From contig DJRJ01000126.1 of the NCBI GenBank assembly GCA_002438865.1, positions 1 to 6,169 of the forward strand: a stretch of DNA of 6,169 nt, in the 5' to 3' direction. The translations under genes were made by a program, and so were the position numbers. The stretch is from Clostridiales bacterium UBA6363 (GTDB taxonomy: Bacteria > Bacillota > Clostridia > UBA1381). The notes below the pieces were generated by a model. That model ran no database searches. It was not told the DNA's origin and worked only from the letters and a program-made list of their open reading frames with translations. Positions 1 to 6,169 of this stretch are shown here, in pieces (position 1 is the stretch's first letter; every line of letters starts with the position of its first letter).

Positions 1-765
1 ACACAAAATGAGGGATTGCCCCAATCGAGTTGGCGGTTCAAGCGCCGCTTTCCGCATAATTCCCCACTGCCAGCCGCAGTACAGATATACTTTTATCATA
101 TCCGCCTTTAACAGTTGTTTCATTCCGAGCGTTATACAGCGCTTGGGGAAGATGTCCAGTGCTCCGCAAAGCTTATTTGCACCGTTATTTGTCACGGTTT
201 CCCTTGAAATATCGAGCCTGCGTGTACCGATGTTCCGATAATCTTCATCGCTTATTCTGTCATTTTCCGACGGCGGCTCATTGAATGCAATGTGACCGTT
301 TATTCCGACTCCCGTAAGCACGCAGTCTATCTTACCGAGTTTTTCTATATATTCGTCCAGCTCCTTTTCCTTTCCCGGCTCGGGAAAAATCCGCTGTTCC
401 TCGGGCATAATAAGCTCCGGGTCAATTTTTCGGTAAAGCTCACGATCCATAATTCCGTGAAAAGACAGTATACTGTCATATGGTATTGTTTCATCATTAT
501 CGGTTAGATACTCGTCCATATTTATAAATATACAATTTTTCAGGCTTATTCGCCGTTTATTTACGATTTCGGCAAATCTTCCGTACTGCCCCGTCGGTCC
601 TACGGGACATATTATAACGGTTTGTCCGCCGTTGTTTTTCTCTATCACGTCCGCCATGATATGTGCGATTTCATCGTACATATCCTCCTCCGTATTCATC
701 ACACGCAAAGGAAGCCTTGTATTTTTTATCAATTCTTCACTGCTGCAGGTATATGTATTTTGCAT
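1..765 (-). CDS. nagB: NagB-like glucosamine-6-phosphate deaminase/isomerase, 3' end beyond window
   Basis: This reading frame has 255 visible codons and no stop before the left edge, so the C-terminus is missing; NagB proteins are usually about 240-270 residues, so probably only 10-20 residues are lost. NagB proteins convert glucosamine-6-phosphate to fructose-6-phosphate and ammonia in the cytoplasm. Family motifs seen are INMDEY at residues 81-86 (general-base Asp84) and GVGINGHIAFNEP at 152-164 (His158, Glu163; Asn156 in place of the E. coli Asp141, as in Bacillus-type enzymes). The start is fixed by a GGGAGGA ribosome binding site at about 771-777 inside the end of the upstream nagA-like gene. 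Its ATG follows that gene's TAA by one base, which implies translational coupling. Odd points: the phosphate loop is GPTGQ rather than GGTP/GSTP, and GWQWG at 231-235 replaces the usual GxxKA. The substrate may therefore differ from classical GlcN-6-P. Family membership is sure; exact substrate is not. Confidence 0.88.
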   Translation of the reverse strand, partial: MQNTYTCSSEELIKNTRLPLRVMNTEEDMYDEIAHIMADVIEKNNGGQTVIICPVGPTGQYGRFAEIVNKRRISLKNCIFINMDEYLTDNDETIPYDSILSFHGIMDRELYRKIDPELIMPEEQRIFPEPGKEKELDEYIEKLGKIDCVLTGVGINGHIAFNEPPSENDRISDEDYRNIGTRRLDISRETVTNNGANKLCGALDIFPKRCITLGMKQLLKADMIKVYLYCGWQWGIMRKAALEPPTRLGQSLILC

Positions 766-766
766 C

Positions 767-1960
767 TTAATCCTCCCTTTTATAAACAACATTTCCGCCG
801 ATAACGGTCATTTCCGGTTCGTATTTTTTATTCATAATGCAGAAATCCCCATACTTTCCTTCTTCTATAGAGCCAAAACGTCCGTCCTCGCCTATAATTC
901 TTGCCGGAGTAAGCGAAGCCGACTTTATGGCGTCCGTCAGAGGAATACCGCAATCGTCAATAAGATTTTTAACCATAGCGCTTATCGGCTGAATACTTCC
1001 GGCATATCGGCTGCCGTCCGCAAGCCGTGCCACTTCGTCCGATACGATAAATTTCTGCGTCTCTGCATCTCTGTCCGTTCCCAAGCTGTAGAGCGTATCG
1101 CCTGCTTTCATACCGCCTGCCCGCAGACAGTCCGATACCACACACATCTTATCCGCACCCTTGCATTTATAGACTATTTTCGCCATTTCGGGCGTAATAT
1201 GATAATTATCCGCAATAATCTCTGCCGTAAGCCGTTCGTCCGAAAGACCAATCTCGCACAATCCCGCACTTCGGCGTCCGTTTACCATTTGCACTTCGGA
1301 CATTGCACACCACAGATGTGTACAATGTGACATTCCGGCTTTTATCACAGGCAGAATACGTTCTCTGTCACCGTCGTCATGACCTCCGCACACGGTAATT
1401 CCGCATTTTTTTAATTCATTTGCCATTGCCTCTGCCCCGTTAAGCTCCGGTGATATTGTCACAGATTTTATAATATCGGCATTTTTCAAAATAAAATCAT
1501 ATGAATTTTCTGACGGTATGCGCAGATATTCCTTTTTTTGTGCTCCTCTGTTTTTAACCGAAAGATACGGTCCTTCGGTATGCACTCCCAAAACACGGCT
1601 GTTTTCGGGATTTTTTCTGCCATAAAATTTTCTTGCCGTACACAGCATATCGAATATCTGTCCGAGCGGCGCAGTAACACTTGTTGCAAGAAGCGCCGTC
1701 GTTCCGTTTTTGGCATGAAAGCCCAGCGCTTTTTCAAAGCTTTCCGCAGTTGCGTCCATAAAGTCGCCACCACCGCCGCCGTGAGTATGTATGTCAACAA
1801 AACCGGGGCAGACATACATTCCTCCGACATCAATCACTTTGTCCGCACACTCATCAACATTGCCTGTTTTTTTTATTTTTCCGTCTTGTATCAGTATGTT
1901 AAAATTTTCGCATATTCTATTGGGCAAAACCGCATTTCCGCCCTTTATGAGTACCTTCAT
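767..1960 (-). CDS. nagA: NagA-like N-acetylglucosamine-6-phosphate deacetylase
   Basis: This is a complete 397-residue amidohydrolase, the normal length for NagA (about 380-400). NagA removes acetate from N-acetylglucosamine-6-phosphate to give glucosamine-6-phosphate, the substrate of the next gene. Landmarks in order are PGFVDIHTHGGGG at 52-64 (metal-site His58/His60), HTEGPYL at 127-133 (metal ligand Glu129), GGH at 192-194 (His194), THLWCAM at 214-220 (His215), IADNYHITP at 249-257 (His254), VVSDCLRAGG at 274-283 (catalytic Asp277), YAGSI at 319-323 and SASLTPARIIG at 347-357. A GGGAGG ribosome binding site at 1967-1972 lies six bases before the ATG and decides the start. It is the first gene of the operon, and the nagB-like gene follows after one base. 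Odd points: the classical THLFNAM motif reads THLWCAM and the REPG motif reads RRSAG, so it is a divergent subfamily member. It could act on a related N-acetylhexosamine phosphate. Confidence 0.9.
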   Translation of the reverse strand: MKVLIKGGNAVLPNRICENFNILIQDGKIKKTGNVDECADKVIDVGGMYVCPGFVDIHTHGGGGGDFMDATAESFEKALGFHAKNGTTALLATSVTAPLGQIFDMLCTARKFYGRKNPENSRVLGVHTEGPYLSVKNRGAQKKEYLRIPSENSYDFILKNADIIKSVTISPELNGAEAMANELKKCGITVCGGHDDGDRERILPVIKAGMSHCTHLWCAMSEVQMVNGRRSAGLCEIGLSDERLTAEIIADNYHITPEMAKIVYKCKGADKMCVVSDCLRAGGMKAGDTLYSLGTDRDAETQKFIVSDEVARLADGSRYAGSIQPISAMVKNLIDDCGIPLTDAIKSASLTPARIIGEDGRFGSIEEGKYGDFCIMNKKYEPEMTVIGGNVVYKRED

Positions 1961-1979
1961 AATTAACCTCCCGTAAATA

Positions 1980-2009
1980 ATTATATACCTCCGAAAAACG
2001 TGCAGTCAA
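1980..2009 (-). promoter_or_regulatory. Putative sigma-A promoter of the nagAB-like operon
   Basis: Read on the minus strand, TTGACT (2004-2009) is followed after 18 bases by a perfect TATAAT (1980-1985). The predicted transcript start near 1973 would leave a leader of only about 13 bases, with the GGGAGG ribosome binding site (1967-1972) almost at the RNA 5' end. That leaves no room for a leader riboswitch or attenuator and points to control at initiation. The call is from motif match only. Confidence 0.65.
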
Positions 2010-2057
2010 TACAAAATATCAGTAAATTATATAACAAATCAATACTTTTTATTGACT
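2004..2057. promoter_or_regulatory. Candidate operator: repeated TCAATA motifs between divergent promoters
   Basis: Three copies of one motif are visible. TCAATAC occurs as a direct repeat at 2006-2012 and 2039-2045, start to start 33 bases, about three helical turns. The second copy forms a perfect 6-bp inverted repeat, TCAATA (2039-2044) with TATTGA (2050-2055), around a 5-base spacer. The outer copies also make an 8-bp inverted repeat, AGTCAATA (2004-2011) with TATTGACT (2050-2057), which contains both -35 boxes. ATACAAAA (2009-2016) is mirrored by TTTTGTAT (2063-2070). AraC-family proteins usually bind spaced repeats next to -35 boxes, so the adjacent regulator is the likely ligand (inference). 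Part of the symmetry could simply be the two similar -35 elements. Confidence 0.5.
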
Positions 2058-2080
2058 TGCTGTTTTGTATGATATATAAT
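2052..2080 (+). promoter_or_regulatory. Putative sigma-A promoter of the AraC-family regulator gene
   Basis: TTGACT (2052-2057) and TATAAT (2075-2080) are separated by the ideal 17 bases. The predicted start is near 2087, so here too the leader is short, and GAGGTGAT (2087-2094), an excellent anti-16S match, lies six bases before the ATG at 2101. The -35 box overlaps the TATTGA half of an inverted repeat, which would allow the regulator to control its own gene (inference). Confidence 0.7.
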
Positions 2081-2100
2081 TATTCCGAGGTGATTATCCT

Positions 2101-2913
2101 ATGCATTTAATACCGGTTTCCAAGCTTAAAAATTATAATTATTCAATAGACGTAATAAATGCGCTCAAGCAGTACTGGAAGAAATCCTCCTCCTTTAACT
2201 GCATAGGCAGACCCAAAAAAAAGAATATGCTCCTGTACCTTGACGGCTGTTGTGCGGAATACACTTTAAAAAGCGGAAAGAAAATAACCGCCGAAAGCGG
2301 CAGTGTTGTATATGCTCCCGTAAATTGCGAATACAGCGTCAGATTTTACGATTTTAAAAAACCCTCAAGCAATACCGTGGGAATAAATCTCTTTATTTAC
2401 GGCTCGGACGGCGAGCCGATAATTCTCGGCGATGATATAGAAATATATTCGGCTGACAACGAAAACTACAAAATGCTGTTCTCAAAAGCAAACATTGCCG
2501 GGGAGCTTATAACGCCCAACTACGGCAAAATGAAAGCGGCGGTGTACGATATACTTTCGGCGCTGGGAGATTATTATATGCCCGAGGCTTTCGGGAAATA
2601 CAATATCATTGCTCCGGGTATAATTGCCATAGAAAAGGGTGATGTGAAAGACTTGTATATCGGCTCTCTTGCCGAAATGTGCGGAATAAGCGAATGTTAT
2701 TTCCGCAGACTGTTTAAGGAATACTCGGGTATGTCACCAACCGAATATATTATCCACAGCAAAATACAGCGTGCGAAAACGCTTTTGAAATACAATAATA
2801 TAAGCGCCGCCGAAACGGCAGAGCTTTTGGGGTTCGGCGATCCCTCGTATTTTACGAAAAAGTTTAAGGAATACACCAAAATGACGCCTATAGAATACCG
2901 CAATAAACAGTAA
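2101..2913 (+). CDS. AraC/XylS-family transcriptional regulator
   Basis: This is a complete 270-residue protein, typical of two-domain AraC regulators. The N-terminal part (about 40-115) is strand-rich and resembles a cupin-type sensor domain, with a GSVVYAPVN stretch at 67-75 matching the usual 'G-x-hydrophobic-P' cupin turn. The C-terminal 90 residues carry the DNA-binding domain. The first helix-turn-helix is at about 187-208 (SLAEMCGISECYFRRLFKEY), followed by GMSPTEYI at 210-217. The second is at about 235-258, including AETAELLGFGDPSYFTKKFKE. The family signature ends in MTPIEYR (261-267). The start is set by GAGGTGAT at 2087-2094. The gene is divergent from the nagAB-like operon across 140 bases, so it probably regulates that operon and perhaps itself; its effector is probably an amino sugar or its phosphate (inference). 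It converges with the hydrolase gene downstream, 38 bases apart, so it does not share a transcript with it. Confidence 0.93.
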   Translation: MHLIPVSKLKNYNYSIDVINALKQYWKKSSSFNCIGRPKKKNMLLYLDGCCAEYTLKSGKKITAESGSVVYAPVNCEYSVRFYDFKKPSSNTVGINLFIYGSDGEPIILGDDIEIYSADNENYKMLFSKANIAGELITPNYGKMKAAVYDILSALGDYYMPEAFGKYNIIAPGIIAIEKGDVKDLYIGSLAEMCGISECYFRRLFKEYSGMSPTEYIIHSKIQRAKTLLKYNNISAAETAELLGFGDPSYFTKKFKEYTKMTPIEYRNKQ

Positions 2914-2953
2914 AGAACCTGTCGTCAATGTTCTGCCGACAGGCTCTTTTTTT
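2912..2953 (+). terminator. Rho-independent terminator after the AraC-family gene, possibly bidirectional
   Basis: A 13-bp stem pairs AAAGAACCTGTCG (2912-2924) with CGACAGGCTCTTT (2937-2949) around a 12-base loop. In the plus-strand RNA there is a single A-C mismatch, and a run of seven T (2947-2953) follows. In minus-strand RNA the same mismatch becomes a G-U wobble, so the hairpin also forms for transcripts arriving from the hydrolase gene, but the T-tract there is shorter (TTCTTTACTG). The left arm begins within the regulator's TAA and the T-run overlaps the hydrolase gene's stop codon (2952-2954), so one element serves the end of both genes. Confidence 0.85.
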
Positions 2954-5792
2954 ACTTCCAGACTATTCTGTAAATCGAACTTGCCGCCTCACGGCGTGTT
3001 ACGTAATCATCTGCCGCAATCCTGCCGTTTTTGGCGTCCATATACCCCATTCCGAGAGTATATCTGTAATGCACGGCATTATCCCCTGCGTCCGATGCAT
3101 CGGGATAAATGTTCAGATTGAATGACTCCGACGGCTTTTTTGTGCGCATGGTAGGATATTTATCCGTCTGTATAAGCTTTGAAATCCACGTAAGCGCCTC
3201 GCTGCGTGTAACGGGCTTATCCGGCTCAACGCAGTTTGAAACTCCGTTTACCGTTCTCGGCGATATAAGCTTTGCCTGGCACGCCATGGCAATCCCCTTA
3301 AAGCCGTCCTCGTTATACGCAAGGTCATTATAGCTGTATTTTTCGGTTGTGCCTATCCATATCAAATCCGACATATACATTCCGTCCATCAATGCGTTCA
3401 AAAATTCTTTTCTTGTTACAACCTCATCGGGCATAAATTTATTGCCCGAACGTGCGCTCATAAATCCTTCAAGCGATACACGCTCTATTTCCTTTTGATT
3501 GGGGTCTGATGAGGTTACATCATCAAACATATCGTGTCTTTCCGTGTTGCCGAGGGTGATGTGCGTATTCTGTCTGCTTTCCGCTCCTCTTGCAATACGA
3601 TAATGCATAGCTTTGTTTTTTGCCTCAAGCTTGAACGAATATCCCCCGCTTACGGGAGTCGGGCGTATAGTCTTTATCGGTTGTCCCTTAGTATTTATTG
3701 CCGTTACCGATACGGGCGTTGACGATTTTATAGTTACTGTACCCGTTATCGGCTCAACCAGTACGGGTCCCTTGCCTGCCGTTATGATTTTCTTTTCGTC
3801 CTCGGACATAACCTGTCCCGTATTTCGGGTATCGCCCACAACGGTAAGGAGCATCTCTTTACTCCGATACAAAGGCTCATTGTCCACGCTGTTAAGATAT
3901 GCTGTTGCGTAATAATTGTCAAGGTCGAACTTAACATCGTCAAGCTCTACCGCTCCGGCTGAGGTAAATCCGCTTATCGCCTGCGTTTTCGGCGTGTTAA
4001 GACGGAACATCTTATCGTTATAATCCATTGAAATTTCGCCCGTTACGGACACGAAATTCTTATCGGTATTGTATGCGTCGTATGCCAGCTGAAGAAGCGT
4101 ATCATCACATACGTCCTCACTGTAATTATCCTCAAATATCATACCCGTTTTGCCTATGTAGCCGAGATATGCCCCATAGTTCGGACTTTTTTTCAGAAAC
4201 TGATTGTTTCTTGTATATATTTCATCGTCCTGATAACGGAAGTTCGGGAAGAACGAGTCAGCCTCTTGAACATCGCCACGAAGCACCGTTCTCGAAATTG
4301 ACGGGAATGCCGCCATATATTCGGGCGTGTCAGCCGCTCCGAACGTTGCCTTTGTGAGTGTGTTTGTGGTCAGCTTATCATCATTTGCCGCATCCTTCCA
4401 TGCAAACACCGCAGGATGAGAGCCGTGCAGTGATGTATACACACCCATCATAAGGAGCATTTCCGCCCTGTATTTGTTCGGGGCAACATCGTTCCATTCG
4501 GATATTGTCCGTGGCGTCCCGTACACATACATTCTCGATATATCCGAGATTAAGCCTACGGGCGTCATGGTATTACCGCCCGTTTCAAGGATTGATTTTA
4601 TATCTATATTCCTGGTTGTGCCGTCCTGATAAACGTTTGTTGACGGCATAGCGGTATACATATGAAAATCCGAGAAATCTTTGTTTCTGTTTCCGTAAAA
4701 CGTCAGAAGATCGATAGCGCCCTCCGAGCCGCCCGTTACGCTTGAAACAAGGCATTTTACGCCCACTTCGTTTTTCAGATACGGAATAAAATCATCATAA
4801 AACTCATTAAAGAGAATCATTCTGAACTTAAACTCGTCAACCTCACGATGCTTTCTTCTCTGACCGAGCGTGGTTTTTCCGTCAAAAATCTTAACCGTGC
4901 CGTCCTCAAGGTTTTCGTCATCATCAAGCGGCACTGTCTGCGGATTGTGCGCACTGTCCGCATACCATGCGGCACGCAGATTTTCCGTATTTCCGTATTT
5001 TTCACGCAGCCAGTCGTTATAGCGTTTTTGAGCGTCTTTAACGTACTTGTTATCGGGGAGACTGCCGATACCGGCAATTGAACACTCGTTTTTAATGTCT
5101 ATCATCACTATAGACGGGTCGTCATTAAGCGCAAGTCCCGTATATTCATTATAGGTCGTCAAAAGAGTTTTTGCATATTCTTTCGTTATGTTTTTAAGCT
5201 CCTCGTTAAGATAAGATTCGTATCTTGCGACATTCCCCATATTTTCAATATCGAACACGTCATCCAAATCCGATGTATTCGGTGCGGAACTCATAAGGTC
5301 TATGTACATATACACGCCGTTTTTCTTAAGCTGTGCTATAAAATAGCAGAGTTTGTCGAGTGCGTCTTTTTTTATAACACGTCCGCCTATAGCCTTAGGT
5401 CCCCAGAAATATCCGTTGTCTATAAGGTGCAGACGAACAAGATTAAATCCGCTCTGCGCAATTCTTTTTGCGCTTTCCTCTGCGATTTCATAGGTCGGGT
5501 AACAGCTCGATGCCGTAATGTTCACACCCCAGAAACGAGCCTCCGTGCCGTCCTCGAAAAACATATTATCGCCCTCGGTGCGGTTTAAAAAACCGTGCTT
5601 GCCGGACGGTTTTTCGAGAATATCGGACGAGTCCAGAATTGTTCCCTCTATTTCGGAAGCCTTTGCGACCTCATACGGAAACCAATCCGACATATCGGGA
5701 TTTGCCTCCTGTGCCGCCGCAAGCGCCTTTAACGGAAACAGAGGTACAAGCATTGCGCACACTGCCAATAATGCCGTTATTTTCTTTTTCAT
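2952..5792 (-). CDS. Secreted, SLH-anchored clan GH-A (GH5-like) glycoside hydrolase
   Basis: This 946-residue protein starts with a signal peptide (MKKK, hydrophobic core at about 6-24, likely cleavage after ALA at about 25-27). A TIM-barrel of clan GH-A spans roughly 75-490. The eight residues typical of GH5-type enzymes can be picked out: Arg120 and His122 (NLVRLHL), Asn235-Glu236 (DIKNECS; acid/base), His377 and Tyr379 (DFHMYT), Glu432 (TISEWN; nucleophile) and Trp466 (VFAWKD). Residues about 500-735 look like beta-rich accessory modules. Three SLH repeats follow at about 755-803 (TRKE), 819-872 (TRSE) and 893-943 (TRRE), which would bind cell-wall polymer and hold the enzyme on the surface. 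The start is fixed by AAAGGAGGT eight bases upstream. It is retaining by family logic, but the glycan substrate cannot be read from the sequence, and I cannot assign a GH subfamily. It is probably co-transcribed with the gene at 5808-6169. Confidence 0.88.
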   Translation of the reverse strand: MKKKITALLAVCAMLVPLFPLKALAAAQEANPDMSDWFPYEVAKASEIEGTILDSSDILEKPSGKHGFLNRTEGDNMFFEDGTEARFWGVNITASSCYPTYEIAEESAKRIAQSGFNLVRLHLIDNGYFWGPKAIGGRVIKKDALDKLCYFIAQLKKNGVYMYIDLMSSAPNTSDLDDVFDIENMGNVARYESYLNEELKNITKEYAKTLLTTYNEYTGLALNDDPSIVMIDIKNECSIAGIGSLPDNKYVKDAQKRYNDWLREKYGNTENLRAAWYADSAHNPQTVPLDDDENLEDGTVKIFDGKTTLGQRRKHREVDEFKFRMILFNEFYDDFIPYLKNEVGVKCLVSSVTGGSEGAIDLLTFYGNRNKDFSDFHMYTAMPSTNVYQDGTTRNIDIKSILETGGNTMTPVGLISDISRMYVYGTPRTISEWNDVAPNKYRAEMLLMMGVYTSLHGSHPAVFAWKDAANDDKLTTNTLTKATFGAADTPEYMAAFPSISRTVLRGDVQEADSFFPNFRYQDDEIYTRNNQFLKKSPNYGAYLGYIGKTGMIFEDNYSEDVCDDTLLQLAYDAYNTDKNFVSVTGEISMDYNDKMFRLNTPKTQAISGFTSAGAVELDDVKFDLDNYYATAYLNSVDNEPLYRSKEMLLTVVGDTRNTGQVMSEDEKKIITAGKGPVLVEPITGTVTIKSSTPVSVTAINTKGQPIKTIRPTPVSGGYSFKLEAKNKAMHYRIARGAESRQNTHITLGNTERHDMFDDVTSSDPNQKEIERVSLEGFMSARSGNKFMPDEVVTRKEFLNALMDGMYMSDLIWIGTTEKYSYNDLAYNEDGFKGIAMACQAKLISPRTVNGVSNCVEPDKPVTRSEALTWISKLIQTDKYPTMRTKKPSESFNLNIYPDASDAGDNAVHYRYTLGMGYMDAKNGRIAADDYVTRREAASSIYRIVWK

Positions 5793-5800
5793 ACTGCCGT

Positions 5801-5809
5801 ACCTCCTTT
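5801..5809 (-). promoter_or_regulatory. Ribosome binding site of the hydrolase gene overlapping the upstream stop codon
   Basis: AAAGGAGGT lies eight bases before the hydrolase ATG and fixes that start. Its first two A's are the last two bases of the upstream gene's TAA (5808-5810). Ribosomes terminating on the upstream message would therefore sit on this site, which suggests translational coupling within one operon. Confidence 0.85.
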
Positions 5810-6169
5810 AAAACTTAACTTCGGGCGTATACGGAATCATAGTGCCGTTCCATACAAAAAGCCGTATTGACGATGCGCCGTCCACGCTGATATTATCAAA
5901 CGCAAGGCTGTTTTCTCCGCTTGTAAGCACCGTTTCCTTACAATTTGCAAATTTCATAATGCCGTTTTCATCATAAAACGCCATATACAGCTTAACCGTA
6001 TCGGTTATATCGGATATGAATTTTACGGTAACGGCGGTTGTTTCCGATATATTTTCGGAGGTGATTGCCGCATTGTTCTGATTTTTCGGAATTTCCGTAA
6101 ACTGTATCGGATAAAGGCTTATATGCGCCTGACCATAATCAAATATATCCGTGCTTGCTCCGCCGTCCT
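5808..6169 (-). CDS. C-terminal part of a probable secreted protein, 5' end beyond window
   Basis: An open frame enters from the right edge and gives 119 residues before TAA. It has no internal start with a ribosome binding site and no reason to begin inside the window. The visible part has alternating hydrophobic residues (TAVTVKFISD at about 44-53, DTVKLYMAFYDENG at about 56-69, ENSLAFDNISV at about 85-95) and ends in SIRLFVWNGTMIPYTPEVKF. This resembles the immunoglobulin-like beta-sandwich tail found at the ends of many large secreted carbohydrate-active or S-layer-associated proteins of Clostridia, where a 'FxWdsxxPl' ending is common (recalled resemblance, not a search). The catalytic or main domain is off the edge, so function is unknown. 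The 15-base gap to the hydrolase gene and the shared stop/ribosome-binding-site bases place them in one operon. It may be another surface glycan-degrading enzyme. Confidence 0.75.
   Translation of the reverse strand, partial: DGGASTDIFDYGQAHISLYPIQFTEIPKNQNNAAITSENISETTAVTVKFISDITDTVKLYMAFYDENGIMKFANCKETVLTSGENSLAFDNISVDGASSIRLFVWNGTMIPYTPEVKF

Noticed and set aside
8..507. Short plus-strand open frames near the left edge
   Set aside because: The minus strand here encodes clear NagB motifs without interruption; the plus frames are chance.
632..1330. Long plus-strand open frame (232 codons) opposite the nagA/nagB-like genes
   Set aside because: It lies antisense across two well-supported genes, has no ribosome binding site, and its cysteine/histidine/arginine-rich translation shows no family features. 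It is a shadow frame.
1538..1966. Plus-strand open frame of 142 codons opposite the nagA-like gene
   Set aside because: It is antisense to conserved NagA motifs, with no ribosome binding site or recognisable protein.
2026..2031. Second minus-strand TATAAT in the divergent intergenic region
   Set aside because: No acceptable -35 box at 16-18 bases upstream and no TG extension; the match at 1980-1985 with TTGACT at 18 bases is better.
1961..2100. Leader riboswitch (for example a glmS-type or other amino-sugar-responsive RNA) ahead of the nag operon
   Set aside because: The predicted leader is only about 13 bases and the intergenic region holds promoters and repeats, not a folded aptamer-sized element.
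2952..3100. Dockerin-like calcium-loop resemblance (DAKNGRIAADDY) at the hydrolase C-terminus
   Set aside because: Only one loop is seen, and the following VTRREAASSIYRI fits the SLH TRxE signature, matching two earlier SLH repeats.
4028..4357. Plus-strand open frames opposite the hydrolase gene (also 3613-3912 and 5518-5811)
   Set aside because: They are antisense to a coherent 946-residue secreted enzyme, lack translation signals and have low-quality composition.

Overview
The window looks like a piece of chromosome from a Gram-positive gut-type Clostridia bacterium (Oscillospiraceae/Ruminococcaceae-like; exact taxon not resolvable by eye). The support is strong AGGAGG-type ribosome binding sites, AT-rich intergenic DNA with sigma-A-like promoters, ATA/TAT-rich codon use, and a secreted enzyme that ends in S-layer homology (SLH) repeats. 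No mobile element, phage gene, RNA gene or CRISPR array was seen.

Layout. Positions 1-1960 (minus strand) hold an amino-sugar operon: a NagA-like N-acetylhexosamine-6-phosphate deacetylase (767-1960) followed after one base by a NagB-like hexosamine-6-phosphate deaminase/isomerase (1-765, running off the left edge). Positions 1961-2100 form a compact divergent regulatory region with a sigma-A-like promoter firing each way and repeated/inverted TCAATA motifs between and over the -35 boxes. Positions 2101-2913 (plus) encode an AraC/XylS-family regulator, the obvious candidate controller of the nag operon. A hairpin terminator at 2912-2953 ends it, with its T-run overlapping the stop codon of the convergent gene. 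Positions 2952-5792 (minus) encode a 946-residue secreted, cell-surface glycoside hydrolase of clan GH-A with three C-terminal SLH repeats. Positions 5808-6169 (minus) hold the C-terminal 119 residues of another protein whose stop codon overlaps the hydrolase's ribosome binding site, so the two are probably co-transcribed and translationally coupled.

Working model (inference): surface-anchored enzymes from the right-hand operon cut a glycan, and the left-hand pair deacetylates and deaminates an imported amino-sugar phosphate to feed glycolysis, under the AraC-type regulator. The link between the two operons is only proximity. The most interesting points are the departures of both Nag-like enzymes from the classical phosphate-binding and active-site motifs, the symmetric divergent promoter/operator, and a glycoside hydrolase whose catalytic residues are clear but whose subfamily I cannot assign.
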